Of a DNA stretch of 64,000 nt, positions 47,334-56,109 are shown piece after piece. The stretch's first letter is position 1; every line of letters starts with the position of its first letter. The stretch comes from Pseudomonas akapageensis (lineage in GTDB: Bacteria > Pseudomonadota > Gammaproteobacteria > Pseudomonadales > Pseudomonadaceae), in assembly GCF_011355085.1 (NCBI RefSeq), contig NZ_VXCP01000017.1, positions 62,001 through 126,000 of the forward strand, read 5' to 3'. The notes below the pieces were generated by a model. That model saw only the letters and a program-made list of their open reading frames with translations, had not been told where the DNA came from and did no database searches. The position numbers and the translations under genes were made by a program.

Positions 47334-48242
47334 ATGATTACAAATTCCGAAACGCATCTGTACAGCGCCGAAGTGGAAAACCACTCCGGTGTCTCATGGG
47401 CGGCGATACTGGCTGGCGCTGCTGGCGCGGCGGCGTTATCGCTGATTCTCATCCTGCTCGGCTTCGGGCTCGGTTTTGCGGTGGTGTCGCCGTGGGCGGG
47501 CAGTGGTGTGAGCGCAAAGGCCCTGGGCATTTCAACCATCGTCTGGCTGGCCGTTACCCAAATCGTCGCTTCGGGTCTTGGCGGCTACCTGGCAGGCCGG
47601 TTACGGGTCAAATGGGCGAGTGTGCATACCGACGAGGTCTTCTTCCGTGACACAGCCCATGGTTTTCTGGCCTGGGCCATTGCGACCCTGGTGACCGCGA
47701 CCCTGGTGGCCGGATCGGTCAGCAGCATGATAGGTGGCGGTGTGCAGGCGGGGGCAAGCGTCGTGGCCGGTACCGCAGGCGCAGCGACCACGGCCGCTGC
47801 CAGCAAAGCCGAACCCTACGGCTATTTCGTCGATACCCTGTTTCGCAGCGATACCAACGCAGCGGTCAGCGATGATGCCTCCGATGCCATGGTCACGCGC
47901 ATCATGGCCAAGTCTCTGGGCAACGACGGTCAATTGAGCAGCGAAGACAAAACCTGGGTGGCGCAACTGGTCAGCCAGCGCACCAACCTGACCCCGGCCC
48001 AGGCCGAACAACGAGTGGACCAGGTCTTCACCCAGGCCCGCCAGGCGATGGACAGCGCAAAAGCGGCGGCCAGGGAAGCTGCTGACCAAGCTGCAAAAGC
48101 AGCGGCATGGACGGCCTTGTGGATGTTCGTCGCACTGTTGTGCGGGGCGTTCTGTGCAAGCCTTGCGGCAACCTGGGGCGGTCGTAGTCGCGATGCAGTG
48201 ATCGTGGTCGTTGACGACTACGTCAGTGCTCCCGTTCGTTGA
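47334..48242 (+). CDS. Conserved inner-membrane protein, 302 aa
   Basis: Start ATG 47334 (MITNSETHLYSAEVENHSGV) preceded by CGGGAGC. TM segments at about residues 21-50 (WAAILAGAAGAAALSLILIL), 63-85 (ISTIVWLAVTQIVASGLGGY), 103-125 (GFLAWAIATLVTATLVAGSV) and 265-285 (WTALWMFVALLCGAFCASLA). Between TM3 and TM4 is a long Ala/Gln-rich, probably periplasmic helical region (residues ~145-255). No known catalytic motif. Cotranscribed with the 24-residue peptide gene 15 bp downstream and divergent from the EvgAS-like genes. Function unknown. Confidence 0.78.
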   Translation: MITNSETHLYSAEVENHSGVSWAAILAGAAGAAALSLILILLGFGLGFAVVSPWAGSGVSAKALGISTIVWLAVTQIVASGLGGYLAGRLRVKWASVHTDEVFFRDTAHGFLAWAIATLVTATLVAGSVSSMIGGGVQAGASVVAGTAGAATTAAASKAEPYGYFVDTLFRSDTNAAVSDDASDAMVTRIMAKSLGNDGQLSSEDKTWVAQLVSQRTNLTPAQAEQRVDQVFTQARQAMDSAKAAAREAADQAAKAAAWTALWMFVALLCGAFCASLAATWGGRSRDAVIVVVDDYVSAPVR

Positions 48243-48257
48243 TACTGGAGAATTATC

Positions 48258-48332
48258 ATGCGCTCATTACTCTTGTTCATGCTGGGTGTGCCAATTCCGG
48301 TGATCATCCTGATTGCCTTGTTCATGCATTGA
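48258..48332 (+). CDS. Membrane micropeptide, 24 aa
   Basis: ATG 48258 with a perfect GGAG and 7-nt spacing. The product MRSLLLFMLGVPIPVIILIA is followed by LFMH, i.e. one hydrophobic helix with a central PIP kink. It begins 15 bp after the 302-aa membrane protein, so the two are surely cotranscribed. I recall near-identical short peptides annotated as hypothetical in other pseudomonads, but this rests on memory. Candidate small regulator or assembly factor of a membrane partner (inference). Confidence 0.7.
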   Translation: MRSLLLFMLGVPIPVIILIALFMH

Positions 48333-48368
48333 TTGCAATCGTGGGAACGAGGATCAGGAGGGTTACCC

Positions 48369-48860
48369 ATGCAACTCGAAGGCTCCTGCCACTGCGGCGC
48401 CGTCAGCTTCAGCCTGACCAGCGCCCACCCATACCCCTACCAACGCTGTTACTGCTCGATCTGCCGCAAGACACAGGGCGGCGGTGGCTACTCCATCAAC
48501 CTTGCCGGTGACGCCAACAGCCTCAAAGTGCGCGGCAGCAAGCACATCACCGTCTATCACGCCAAAATCAGAAGCGAAGGGCAGCGTCGCGCCCACACCA
48601 GCAGCGCCGAACGGCATTTCTGCAAGGAATGCGGCAGTGCACTGTGGCTGTTCAGCCCGGAGTGGCCCGAATTGATCCATCCCTTCGCCTCGGTCATCGA
48701 TACGCCGCTGCCAGTACCGCCGGAGCACACGCACCTGATGCTCGACTACAAGCCCGACTGGGTGGAGGTGGATGCGCACCGGGGCGATAAACAGTTCGGC
48801 GAATACCCCGAAGAGTCCATCGCCCAGTGGCATGAGCGGTTGGGGCTCAGCCGCCCTTAA
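48369..48860 (+). CDS. GFA-family (glutathione-dependent formaldehyde-activating-like) zinc protein
   Basis: 163 residues from ATG 48369. CENP-V/GFA fold: Cys ligands in GSCHCGAVSFSL, QRCYCSICRKTQGGGGYS and HFCKECGSALWLFSPEWPEL, giving the typical CxC, CxxC and CxxC zinc sites. The reaction is not known for most members; the formaldehyde annotation is historical. Its stop shares the TTAA sequence with the convergent GNAT gene. Confidence 0.88.
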   Translation: MQLEGSCHCGAVSFSLTSAHPYPYQRCYCSICRKTQGGGGYSINLAGDANSLKVRGSKHITVYHAKIRSEGQRRAHTSSAERHFCKECGSALWLFSPEWPELIHPFASVIDTPLPVPPEHTHLMLDYKPDWVEVDAHRGDKQFGEYPEESIAQWHERLGLSRP

Positions 48861-49339
48861 TCGGAATAGGCAAAGTTGCGCAGCACTTCACCGTCCATGC
48901 GGTAGCGCACCCACTCGGCCTGAGGCTGTGCGCCAATCGAGTGGTAGAAGTCGATGGCGGGCTGGTTCCAGTCCAGCACGCTCCATTCGAACCGGCCGCA
49001 GCCGCTGTCGCAGGCCACGCGGGCCAGGTGACGCAGCAACAGCTTGCCCGCGCCACAGCCGCGGTGTTCGTTGGAAACGTACAGGTCTTCAAGGTACAGC
49101 CCGTTGCGGCCCTGCCAGGTGGAATAGTTGAAGAAATAAACGGCGAAGGCGATCGGCAGGTCGCCCTGGCAGCAGATAAGGGCCTTGGCGGTGGCGTCCG
49201 CACTGAACAGGCTCTTTTCGATGTCGGCGACCGTGGCGACGACTTCGTGTTCGGCTTTTTCGTAGATGGCCAGCTCAGTGATGAACGCCAGGATCTGCGC
49301 GGCGTCGGCAGGCGTGGCCGGGCGAATGGTCAGATTCAA
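48857..49339 (-). CDS. GNAT family N-acetyltransferase
   Basis: 160 residues. Acetyl-CoA motif A appears as LYVSNEHRGCGAGKLLLRHL, preceded by IRPATPADAAQILAFITELA and followed by RFEWSVLDWNQPAIDFYHSI, the pattern of diamine/spermidine-type or aminoalkyl acetyltransferases (SSAT-like). Substrate unproven. Convergent with the GFA gene. Confidence 0.88.
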   Translation of the reverse strand: MNLTIRPATPADAAQILAFITELAIYEKAEHEVVATVADIEKSLFSADATAKALICCQGDLPIAFAVYFFNYSTWQGRNGLYLEDLYVSNEHRGCGAGKLLLRHLARVACDSGCGRFEWSVLDWNQPAIDFYHSIGAQPQAEWVRYRMDGEVLRNFAYSD

Positions 49340-49437
49340 GTGGAACTCCCTCGGGGGTTGATGCGGTCGATGCAGAAGCTACAGGGCCTTGGGGGGCTTG
49401 TCGATTTTCGCTGCATTCGTAAGTTTTGTGTGGAATT

Positions 49438-49510
49438 CATCGCTGGCAAGCCAGCTCCCACAGGGAATATACAACGCTCAACCCTGTGGGAGCGGGCTTG
49501 CCCGCGATCG
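49438..49510. repeat. REP hairpin (second family)
   Basis: Left arm 49438-49464 and right arm 49482-49508 are inverted copies with two mismatches. Each arm also contains its own small palindrome (GCTGGCAAGCCAGC; GCGGGCTTGCCCGC), and the loop is AT-rich. Same family as 16432-16488. Lies in the gap between the GNAT and DUF899 genes. Confidence 0.85.
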
Positions 49511-49523
49511 GCCGCAGCGGCCG

Positions 49524-50258
49524 TCAATGACAGCAACTCTGCTCCCCAACCCTGGCCCCCTCATACTTGTCATGGTGCCGCACCCAATCCATGGTCCCAC
49601 CCTCATTACGGCCCAGAGGCATCAAATCGAGGAAATTGTAAGCCCCCACCAGAATGTCCAACCCACGGGCATAGGTCGAATAGGTGTGGTAAATCTCACC
49701 GGCATCATCGCGGTAAAACACGCTCAGCCCCGGCAACTCGCGTTCCTGACCGCTATTGGCTTCGTAGTTGTAGGTGAACGTACCCGCATCAAGTTGCTCG
49801 GCACTGGCCGACACCTGAAAGTCTTCATTGAACGAGCTGCCATGGGATGACACCCAGGTGAACTGCCAGCCCATGCGCCGCTTGAACGCCTGGAATTCGG
49901 CGAAGGGCGCATGGGACACCGCCACCAGCGACACATCGTGGTTGGCCAGGTGCAGGTTGGCCCCGTCGAAATGGTCGGCCAGGAACGAGCACCCCGGGCA
50001 TCCCTCGGTCCAGCCCTGGGCAAACATGAAGTGATAGACCGCCAGCTGACTGCGCCCGGCGAACAGGTCGGCCAGGGTCAGCCGCCCATCGGGGCCTTCG
50101 AAGATGTAGTTCTGGTCGACCTTGACCCAGGGCAGGGCGCGTCTGGCTGCGCTCAGCGCGTCGCGGTAGTGGGTGAAGGCCTTCTCGTGCAGCAGCAATT
50201 GCTTGCGGGCCAGCAGCCATTGCTCTCGGGATACCACAGTGGGTTTTGCGGTGCTCAT
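49524..50258 (-). CDS. DUF899 (thioredoxin-fold) family protein
   Basis: 244 residues. DUF899 proteins are distant thioredoxin-like proteins of unknown function. Typical features are [40 protein letters not shown] with its CxxC pair, [20 protein letters not shown] and [20 protein letters not shown]. Ends with Cys-Cys-His. Cytoplasmic; divergent from the chemoreceptor. Confidence 0.88.
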   Translation of the reverse strand: MSTAKPTVVSREQWLLARKQLLLHEKAFTHYRDALSAARRALPWVKVDQNYIFEGPDGRLTLADLFAGRSQLAVYHFMFAQGWTEGCPGCSFLADHFDGANLHLANHDVSLVAVSHAPFAEFQAFKRRMGWQFTWVSSHGSSFNEDFQVSASAEQLDAGTFTYNYEANSGQERELPGLSVFYRDDAGEIYHTYSTYARGLDILVGAYNFLDLMPLGRNEGGTMDWVRHHDKYEGARVGEQSCCH

Positions 50259-50456
50259 GGCAGGTTCTCCTTCGGTGGTGACGCTTATCCTTTGGTCGTC
50301 TGGCGGCTATCGAATTCGACAGCGGTGACAAGGCTTTGTGTAAAAGCGACAAAAGGCATACCCAGGGGCGCCGCTTTCGATCACCCCGATAAAGAATCGA
50401 TCTGGACAGTCGATAGCGAGGGATACCGCTTTCTCTATCCTTCAAAAGGCAATTTC

Positions 50457-52604
50457 ATGTCGATCAGACAGCTCTCCATTCAATGGAAAATCACCCTGCT
50501 GGCCGGTTTGTGTCTGTCGGCAATCGTTACCCTGTTGGTGGGGCTCTCGCTGTATCGCATGCAGCACAGTTCGCAGCTGGTCAAAGAGTCGAGCATGGAA
50601 ATGCTCAAGGAGTCGGCTCAATCGAGGATCGAGGCCCAGGGCGACGTGCAGGCGCTGACGATTCGTCGTCAATTCATCGATGCCTACCAGTACGGCAAGG
50701 GCTTTGCGCATCAGGTCGTGTTTTTGCGCGACCAGGCCGAGAAACGTTATCTCGACGCCTTCGTGGTGCGCGAAGACATGACGCACCAGATTAAGTCCGC
50801 ACTCGAGGCCAACCCGGATCTGCTCGGGATTTCGTTGGTGTTCGAACCCAACGCGCTGGATGGCAAGGACGAGTTCTTTCTCACCCAAAGCAATTTGGGC
50901 AGCAATGAAAAGGGTCGTTTTGCCCAGTACTGGTCACAGCCCACCCCCGGCAAACTGACCTCCATGACGTTGCCTGAAAAAGACATCGCCGACACCAGCA
51001 TCGGCCCGAGCGGCGAAGCGAACAACGCGTGGTTCACCTGCCCGCGCGCGACACTCAAGCCCTGCGTCATCGAGCCCTATTTCTACATGATCGATGGCCA
51101 GAACGTCTTGATGACCAGCATCGTCTTTCCCTTGTTCCTGGAAGGTAAGCTCATTGGCTCGCTGTCGGTCGACATCAACCTCAACAGTCTGCAAGCGGCC
51201 AGCCAGAAGGCCAGTCAAAGCCTGTACAGCGGCCAGACTGCTGTCAGCATCATCAGTCCGGCCGGCTTGCTGGCGGGTTTCAGCCCGGATGCCAGCAAGC
51301 TGAGCAAACGCCTCGATCAGGTCGACGCGGCCAACGGCGCAGAAATCGTCAAGTTGCTGGCGGGCGGCAGCGGGGTGCAAAGCCTGCATGCCGATCAACG
51401 CTTGAAGGTACTCGCTTCGTTCATGCCGATTCCGGATGGCAAGCCCTGGGGTGTGCTGCTGGACGTGCCGGAAAAGGCGCTGGTGGGGCCCGCAGAAGTA
51501 CTCAAGTCGCAGCTCGACCAGCGCAGTGCCGACGGCATGAAGATCGAACTGGGCCTGGGCATTCTGGCCGCGATCGCCGGTTTGTTGCTGATCTGGTTGA
51601 TGGCCCGCAGCGTGACCCGTCCCATCCTCGGCGTTGCGCGCATGCTCGAAGACATTGCCAGCGGCGAGGGCGATCTCACCCGTCGCCTGGACTATGCCAA
51701 ACGCGATGAGTTGGGTCAGTTGGCCAGTTGGTTCAACCGTTTTCTCGACAAGCTGCAGCCCATCATCGGCGACGTGAAACGCTCGGTACAGGATGCGCGC
51801 AACACTGCCGACCAGTCCGCCGGCATCGCCACTCGGACAAGCGCCGGCATGCAGCAGCAGTACAGTCAGGTGGATCAGGTCGCCACTGCGTCCAATGAAA
51901 TGAGTGCCACCGCCCAGGATGTCGCCCGCAGCGCAGCTCAAGCCGCCCATGCAGCCCGAGATGCCGATGTGGCGACACGCGAAGGCCTCAAGGTGATCGG
52001 CCAGACGACTGACAGTATCGATAATCTGGCAGCCGACATGAGCTCGGCGATGATTCAGGTCGAAGGCCTGGCGACCAGCAGTGAAAAAATCGGTTCGGTG
52101 CTGGAAGCCATTCGGGCCATCGCCGAGCAAACCAACCTGCTGGCACTCAATGCGGCCATCGAAGCTGCCCGCGCAGGTGAGGCGGGGCGAGGGTTTGCCG
52201 TCGTGGCCGATGAAGTGCGCAATCTGGCACGCCGTACCCAGGAGTCGGTCGAAGAGACCCGGCTGGTCATCGAGCATTTGCAGAATGGTACGCAGGAGGT
52301 CGTCAGTTCCATCAGCAAGAACCACCTCCAGGCACAAAACAGTGTCGAGCATGTCAACCAGGCGGCGACCGCACTGAAGCGAATTGGCGAAGCGGTCACG
52401 GTGATCTCGGACATGAACCTGCAGATTGCCAGCGCTGCCGAGCAGCAAAGTGCCGTTGCCGAGGAGATCAACAGCAACGTGGCGGCCATCCGCGATGTCA
52501 CTGAGTCGCTCTCAGGGCAAGCCAACGAATCGGCGCGGGTCAGCCAGTCCCTCAATAGCCTGGCCAACCAGCAGCAGAGCCTGATGGATCAGTTCCGCGT
52601 CTGA
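50457..52604 (+). CDS. Methyl-accepting chemotaxis protein with dCache ligand domain
   Basis: 715 residues; ATG 50457 has AAAGG 7 nt upstream. TM1 at ~12-33 ([20 protein letters not shown]), periplasmic dCache_1 sensor ~40-360 ([40 protein letters not shown]), TM2 ~362-385, HAMP ([20 protein letters not shown]) and the signalling domain with hairpin tip [20 protein letters not shown] and [20 protein letters not shown]. The dCache sequence does not clearly show the amino-acid-binding signature, so the ligand is open. Confidence 0.93.
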   Translation: MSIRQLSIQWKITLLAGLCLSAIVTLLVGLSLYRMQHSSQLVKESSMEMLKESAQSRIEAQGDVQALTIRRQFIDAYQYGKGFAHQVVFLRDQAEKRYLDAFVVREDMTHQIKSALEANPDLLGISLVFEPNALDGKDEFFLTQSNLGSNEKGRFAQYWSQPTPGKLTSMTLPEKDIADTSIGPSGEANNAWFTCPRATLKPCVIEPYFYMIDGQNVLMTSIVFPLFLEGKLIGSLSVDINLNSLQAASQKASQSLYSGQTAVSIISPAGLLAGFSPDASKLSKRLDQVDAANGAEIVKLLAGGSGVQSLHADQRLKVLASFMPIPDGKPWGVLLDVPEKALVGPAEVLKSQLDQRSADGMKIELGLGILAAIAGLLLIWLMARSVTRPILGVARMLEDIASGEGDLTRRLDYAKRDELGQLASWFNRFLDKLQPIIGDVKRSVQDARNTADQSAGIATRTSAGMQQQYSQVDQVATASNEMSATAQDVARSAAQAAHAARDADVATREGLKVIGQTTDSIDNLAADMSSAMIQVEGLATSSEKIGSVLEAIRAIAEQTNLLALNAAIEAARAGEAGRGFAVVADEVRNLARRTQESVEETRLVIEHLQNGTQEVVSSISKNHLQAQNSVEHVNQAATALKRIGEAVTVISDMNLQIASAAEQQSAVAEEINSNVAAIRDVTESLSGQANESARVSQSLNSLANQQQSLMDQFRV

Positions 52605-52619
52605 TGAGCAACGCTGCAC

Positions 52620-52643
52620 CTGGAGCCCGCCAGAGGGCTCCAG
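52620..52643. terminator. Hairpin between convergent MCP and cupin genes
   Basis: Perfect 9-bp stem CTGGAGCCC / GGGCTCCAG with a 6-nt loop, 15 bp after the chemoreceptor stop and 30 bp beyond the convergent cupin stop. No T tract on either side, so it may be only a 3' stabiliser. Confidence 0.45.
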
Positions 52644-52673
52644 CAATCCGTGAAGACAGCGCCGGATGCGAGT

Positions 52674-53120
52674 TTACTCGGCGTTGGTGGGCACCAGAAA
52701 CCTGAGCTCGTACTGCTCGGCGATCTCCATTATTCGCGGCAGGTCTTCAGGGACTTTGAGTTGATCCACGGCAGCAAAAAACTTGCCGCCTCTGGAATCC
52801 GAGACAATGCCGAGAATTTTGGCGGTGGTGCTCAGGTTCTTGTAGGCATGTACGGTTCCAGCGGGGATATGCACGTAACCTCCGGTGGTTACGGTTGTGG
52901 ACTTGCCCTCCACGGTCACCTCGACCTGGCCATCCAATACGTAGAACGCCTCGTCCCAGGGGTGAAAGTGCGGGGGTGGCCCGCCGCCTTGGATGCCCTC
53001 CTGAATATGCACTTCGAAAGGCTTGGTGGTATCTCCGCCGGCGAGAATAGTGACCTTTTCACCCACTACCTTGACCGGCTCGGGCGTTTTATCCGCCTCG
53101 ATGATGTGAACGGTTCGCAT
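52674..53120 (-). CDS. Cupin domain protein
   Basis: 148 residues; start MRTVHIIEADKTPEPVKVVG at 53120 with GGAGG upstream. Conserved cupin motif 1 GGGPPPHFHPWDEAFYVLDG (two His and Glu metal ligands) and motif 2 GGYVHIPAGTVHAYKNLS (third His). Probably a small metal-binding sensor or enzyme; family gives no specific reaction. Confidence 0.85.
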   Translation of the reverse strand: MRTVHIIEADKTPEPVKVVGEKVTILAGGDTTKPFEVHIQEGIQGGGPPPHFHPWDEAFYVLDGQVEVTVEGKSTTVTTGGYVHIPAGTVHAYKNLSTTAKILGIVSDSRGGKFFAAVDQLKVPEDLPRIMEIAEQYELRFLVPTNAE

Positions 53121-53313
53121 GATGGACCTCCGCGGCAAGAGTCCGTGCTGTAGTTATTGAGCGTACACCTGGCGCAAACCCCACGCTGGAAAATTCAGGT
53201 CAAGCGCAAAGCTGCGCTTTAGTGGGTCAGGCGCGCCAAAACTGTCCTACAGTCTATGGGCTGTCGGCTTTGTGCATTGACGCACTTTTATCGAATAACA
53301 AGAGACTCGACCT

Positions 53314-55041
53314 ATGACTTTCGAACCCCTTGCCAAATCATTGTTAGCAACGGCCCTGACGATTGCCTGCTCCTGTGCCCAGGCGGCATCCCAGGCTCCG
53401 GTTGCCGCCGAGAATGGAATGGTGGTCACGGCCCAGCACCTGGCCTCCCGCGTCGGCGTGGATGTGCTCAAGGACGGCGGCAACGCCGTGGATGCCGCCG
53501 TGGCGGTCGGTTATGCGCTGGCGGTGGTTTACCCGGCGGCGGGTAACCTGGGCGGTGGTGGGTTCATGACGATCCAGCTGGCCGATGGCCGCAAGACCTT
53601 CCTGGACTTCCGCGAAAAGGCGCCGCTGGCGGCCACAGCGAACATGTACCTGGACAAGGATGGCAATGTCGTCCCCGATTTGAGCACCAGGGGATACCTG
53701 GCCGTCGGTGTGCCGGGGACCGTGTCGGGCATGGAGCTGGCGCTCAAGAAGTACGGCACGATGAAGCGGGCCGACGTCATCGCACCGGCCATCAAGTACG
53801 CCGAAGACGGCTTCGTGCTGGAGCAGGGCGATGTCGATCTGCTCGAAACCGCGACAGACGTCTTCAAGAAGGACATGCAGGACTCCGGCGCGATTTTCCT
53901 GAGCAATGGCGAGCCGATGCAGCCCGGCCAGAAGCTGGTACAAAAAGACCTGGCCAAGACCCTGCGGGAAATTTCCGAGAAGGGCACCGACGGCTTCTAC
54001 AAGGGCTGGGTTGCCAAGGCCATCGTTGATTCCAGCCAGGCCGGCAAGGGCATCATCACCCAGGCCGACCTCGACAAATACCAGACCCGCGAAATGGCGC
54101 CGATCGAGTGCGACTACCGCGGCTACCACATTGTCTCGGCGCCGCCGCCGAGCTCGGGTGGGGTGATCATCTGCGAAATCATGAACATCCTCGAAGGTTA
54201 CCCGCTGGCTGACCTGGGCTTTCACTCGGCGCAGGGGCTGCATTATCAGATCGAGGCCATGCGCCATGCCTATGTCGACCGCAACAGCTACCTGGGCGAC
54301 CCCGATTTCGTCAAGAACCCCATAGCGCACCTGCTGGACAAGAACTACGCGACGAAACTGCGCGCTGCCATCAACCCGCAAAAGGCCGCCGTTTCCAGCG
54401 AGCTCAAACCTGGCGTGGCGCCTCACGAAGGCAGCAACACCACGCACTATTCGATCGTCGACAAGTGGGGTAACGCGGTTTCGGTGACCTACACCCTCAA
54501 CGACTGGTTCGGCGCCGGGGTCATGGCCAGCAAGACCGGGGTCATTCTCAACGACGAAATGGACGACTTCACCTCCAAGGTGGGCGTGCCCAACATGTAT
54601 GGCCTGGTACAGGGCGAAGCCAACGCCATCGCCCCGGGCAAGGCGCCGCTGTCTTCCATGAGCCCGACCATCGTCACCAAGGACGGCAAGGTCGTGATGG
54701 TCGTCGGCACCCCGGGCGGCAGCCGGATCATTACCGCGACCCTGCTGACCATGCTCAACGTGATCGACTACGGCATGAACATCCAGGAAGCGGTCGATGC
54801 ACCGCGCTTCCACCAGCAGTGGTTGCCTGAAGAGACCAACCTGGAACGATTCGCCGTCAGCCCCGATACCCTGAAGATCCTCGAAGGCTGGGGGCACAAG
54901 TTCACGGTTCCGCAAGACGCCAACCACCTTGCGGCGATTCTGGTCGGCGCGCCTTCGCTGGGCGGCAAGCCGGTGGGCAAGAACCGTTTCTATGGGGCGA
55001 ACGATCCACGGCGCAATACGGGGCTTTCGCTGGGGTATTGA
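53314..55041 (+). CDS. ggt: Gamma-glutamyltransferase
   Basis: 575 residues, periplasmic, with a signal peptide (SLLATALTIACSCAQA, cleavage about residue 26). Ntn-hydrolase: autoproteolysis at N375/T376 in GSNTTHYSIVDKWGNAVSVT makes the N-terminal Thr nucleophile. Other motifs: NLGGGGFMTIQLADGRKTFL, YEDGFVLEQGDVDLL-like substrate region and PLSSMSPTIVTKDGKVVMVV (oxyanion/Gly-Gly loop follows). Degrades glutathione and gamma-glutamyl compounds in the periplasm. Confidence 0.94.
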   Translation: MTFEPLAKSLLATALTIACSCAQAASQAPVAAENGMVVTAQHLASRVGVDVLKDGGNAVDAAVAVGYALAVVYPAAGNLGGGGFMTIQLADGRKTFLDFREKAPLAATANMYLDKDGNVVPDLSTRGYLAVGVPGTVSGMELALKKYGTMKRADVIAPAIKYAEDGFVLEQGDVDLLETATDVFKKDMQDSGAIFLSNGEPMQPGQKLVQKDLAKTLREISEKGTDGFYKGWVAKAIVDSSQAGKGIITQADLDKYQTREMAPIECDYRGYHIVSAPPPSSGGVIICEIMNILEGYPLADLGFHSAQGLHYQIEAMRHAYVDRNSYLGDPDFVKNPIAHLLDKNYATKLRAAINPQKAAVSSELKPGVAPHEGSNTTHYSIVDKWGNAVSVTYTLNDWFGAGVMASKTGVILNDEMDDFTSKVGVPNMYGLVQGEANAIAPGKAPLSSMSPTIVTKDGKVVMVVGTPGGSRIITATLLTMLNVIDYGMNIQEAVDAPRFHQQWLPEETNLERFAVSPDTLKILEGWGHKFTVPQDANHLAAILVGAPSLGGKPVGKNRFYGANDPRRNTGLSLGY

Positions 55042-55050
55042 GTGAGAGAA

Positions 55051-55104
55051 AAGTCCTGATGCCGGGACTTGTGGAGCGGCGCAGTTTTATCCTCTGTGCC
55101 GCTC
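55051..55104. terminator. Two small hairpins between convergent ggt and mvaD
   Basis: AAGTCC/GGACTT (55051-55056, 55065-55070) and a longer GAGCGGCGCAG / CTGTGCCGCTC stem (55074-55084, 55094-55104; one mismatch). They lie between the two convergent stop codons; no T tract, so terminator function is only plausible. Confidence 0.4.
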
Positions 55105-55110
55105 TCATGA

Positions 55111-56109
55111 CTACAGTTGAATCTCTGTAATGGACGGCCCATCCCCAATTCGATCCGGAATCAGTTGCCGAATAACGGGCAGATTTCTCAGCGCCTCCGA
55201 TACGGCAGGCTGATGTACTGGCGTACAGAGCACATGAATGTTGGGCCCTGCATCGAAGGTGGCGCATACCTGGAGTCCGTCACGGCGCAATTGCTGCACG
55301 TGATAAAAAACCGCAAGCGTTGCCGGCTGCCAGTAGAAAACAGGCGGGACGGACGTCATGGCGATCATGTGCAGCTCAATGGCTTCACATTCGACCGCAT
55401 CGGCAAAGGCTGCAAAGTCCTGCGCCAGAATGGCCTGCTGGAGATTCTTCAGGCGCTCGGGCAGCAGTTTCTGGCGTGTCGGGAAGTGGGGGCTGCTGAG
55501 TGCGCGGCGATGGCCCTCCCGCGAACTTACCGATTTGGGTGAAGGATCGACCACTGCGATCAGGTCGTGCAGAGGCCAATGATCAGGAGGCGCAAACTGT
55601 CGAGGCGGGCTTTGCAAATCACCGGGATCGCCTGGCCATTGCACGAACCCGCCCAGTACGGAGCGAGCGGCTGAGCCTGAGCCGGAGAGACGAGCCAGAG
55701 CGCTCAGAAGATCGGTGGAGGGTGCCTGGCCGCAAAGGGAAGCGAATGCGAGTGCCAGGGCAGAAAAGCCCGAGGCCGAAGATGCGATGCCTGCACCGGT
55801 TGGAAAGGTATTGGCGGTGATGATGCGCAGTGGCTGCCAGAAATCGAAGTGATGGCGCAGGCGCAATACGTGTTGGGATATCCCCTTGCGCATGGGGCCG
55901 TTTGCGGGTACGAGCAGGCCATCTTCGCCTTTCCACCAAACCTCATCAGTGGCCTCGCAATCCAGCGTTTCCAATGTGCAGGTGCTTATGCAGCGACTCA
56001 GCGTCATCGAGAGCGAGGCGTTGACGGGAAACGTCTGTTCGGCGTCACTCATCCCCCAATACTTGATCAGCGCAATATTGCTGGGTGAGCTCACACTGAC
56101 TGAGCTCAT
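55111..56109 (-). CDS. mvaD: Diphosphomevalonate decarboxylase
   Basis: 332 residues, GHMP superfamily. Converts mevalonate 5-diphosphate plus ATP to isopentenyl diphosphate, CO2 and ADP. The conserved Lys/Arg/Asp set is intact: Lys16 in SPSNIALIKYWG, Arg in SGSAARSVLGGFVQWPG (about residue 147) and Asp in TFDAGPNIHVL (about 287). The ATP-binding PTGAGIASSASGFSALALAF motif is also present. So it looks like an active decarboxylase rather than a phosphomevalonate variant. ATGA overlap with the kinase upstream. Visibly lower GC than neighbouring genes. Confidence 0.9.
   Translation of the reverse strand: MSSVSVSSPSNIALIKYWGMSDAEQTFPVNASLSMTLSRCISTCTLETLDCEATDEVWWKGEDGLLVPANGPMRKGISQHVLRLRHHFDFWQPLRIITANTFPTGAGIASSASGFSALALAFASLCGQAPSTDLLSALARLSGSGSAARSVLGGFVQWPGDPGDLQSPPRQFAPPDHWPLHDLIAVVDPSPKSVSSREGHRRALSSPHFPTRQKLLPERLKNLQQAILAQDFAAFADAVECEAIELHMIAMTSVPPVFYWQPATLAVFYHVQQLRRDGLQVCATFDAGPNIHVLCTPVHQPAVSEALRNLPVIRQLIPDRIGDGPSITEIQL

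Noticed and set aside
47060..47539. 159-codon minus-strand frame across the divergent gap
   Set aside because: It overlaps the well-supported membrane-protein gene at 47334 and lacks a ribosome-binding site.
50259..50456. FliA (sigma-28) promoter for the chemoreceptor
   Set aside because: TAAA and CCGATAA fragments exist but at wrong spacing (about 40 bp), so not reported as a promoter.
53277..53305. Sigma-70 promoter for ggt
   Set aside because: TTGACG is present at 53277 but no acceptable -10 lies 16-18 bp downstream.
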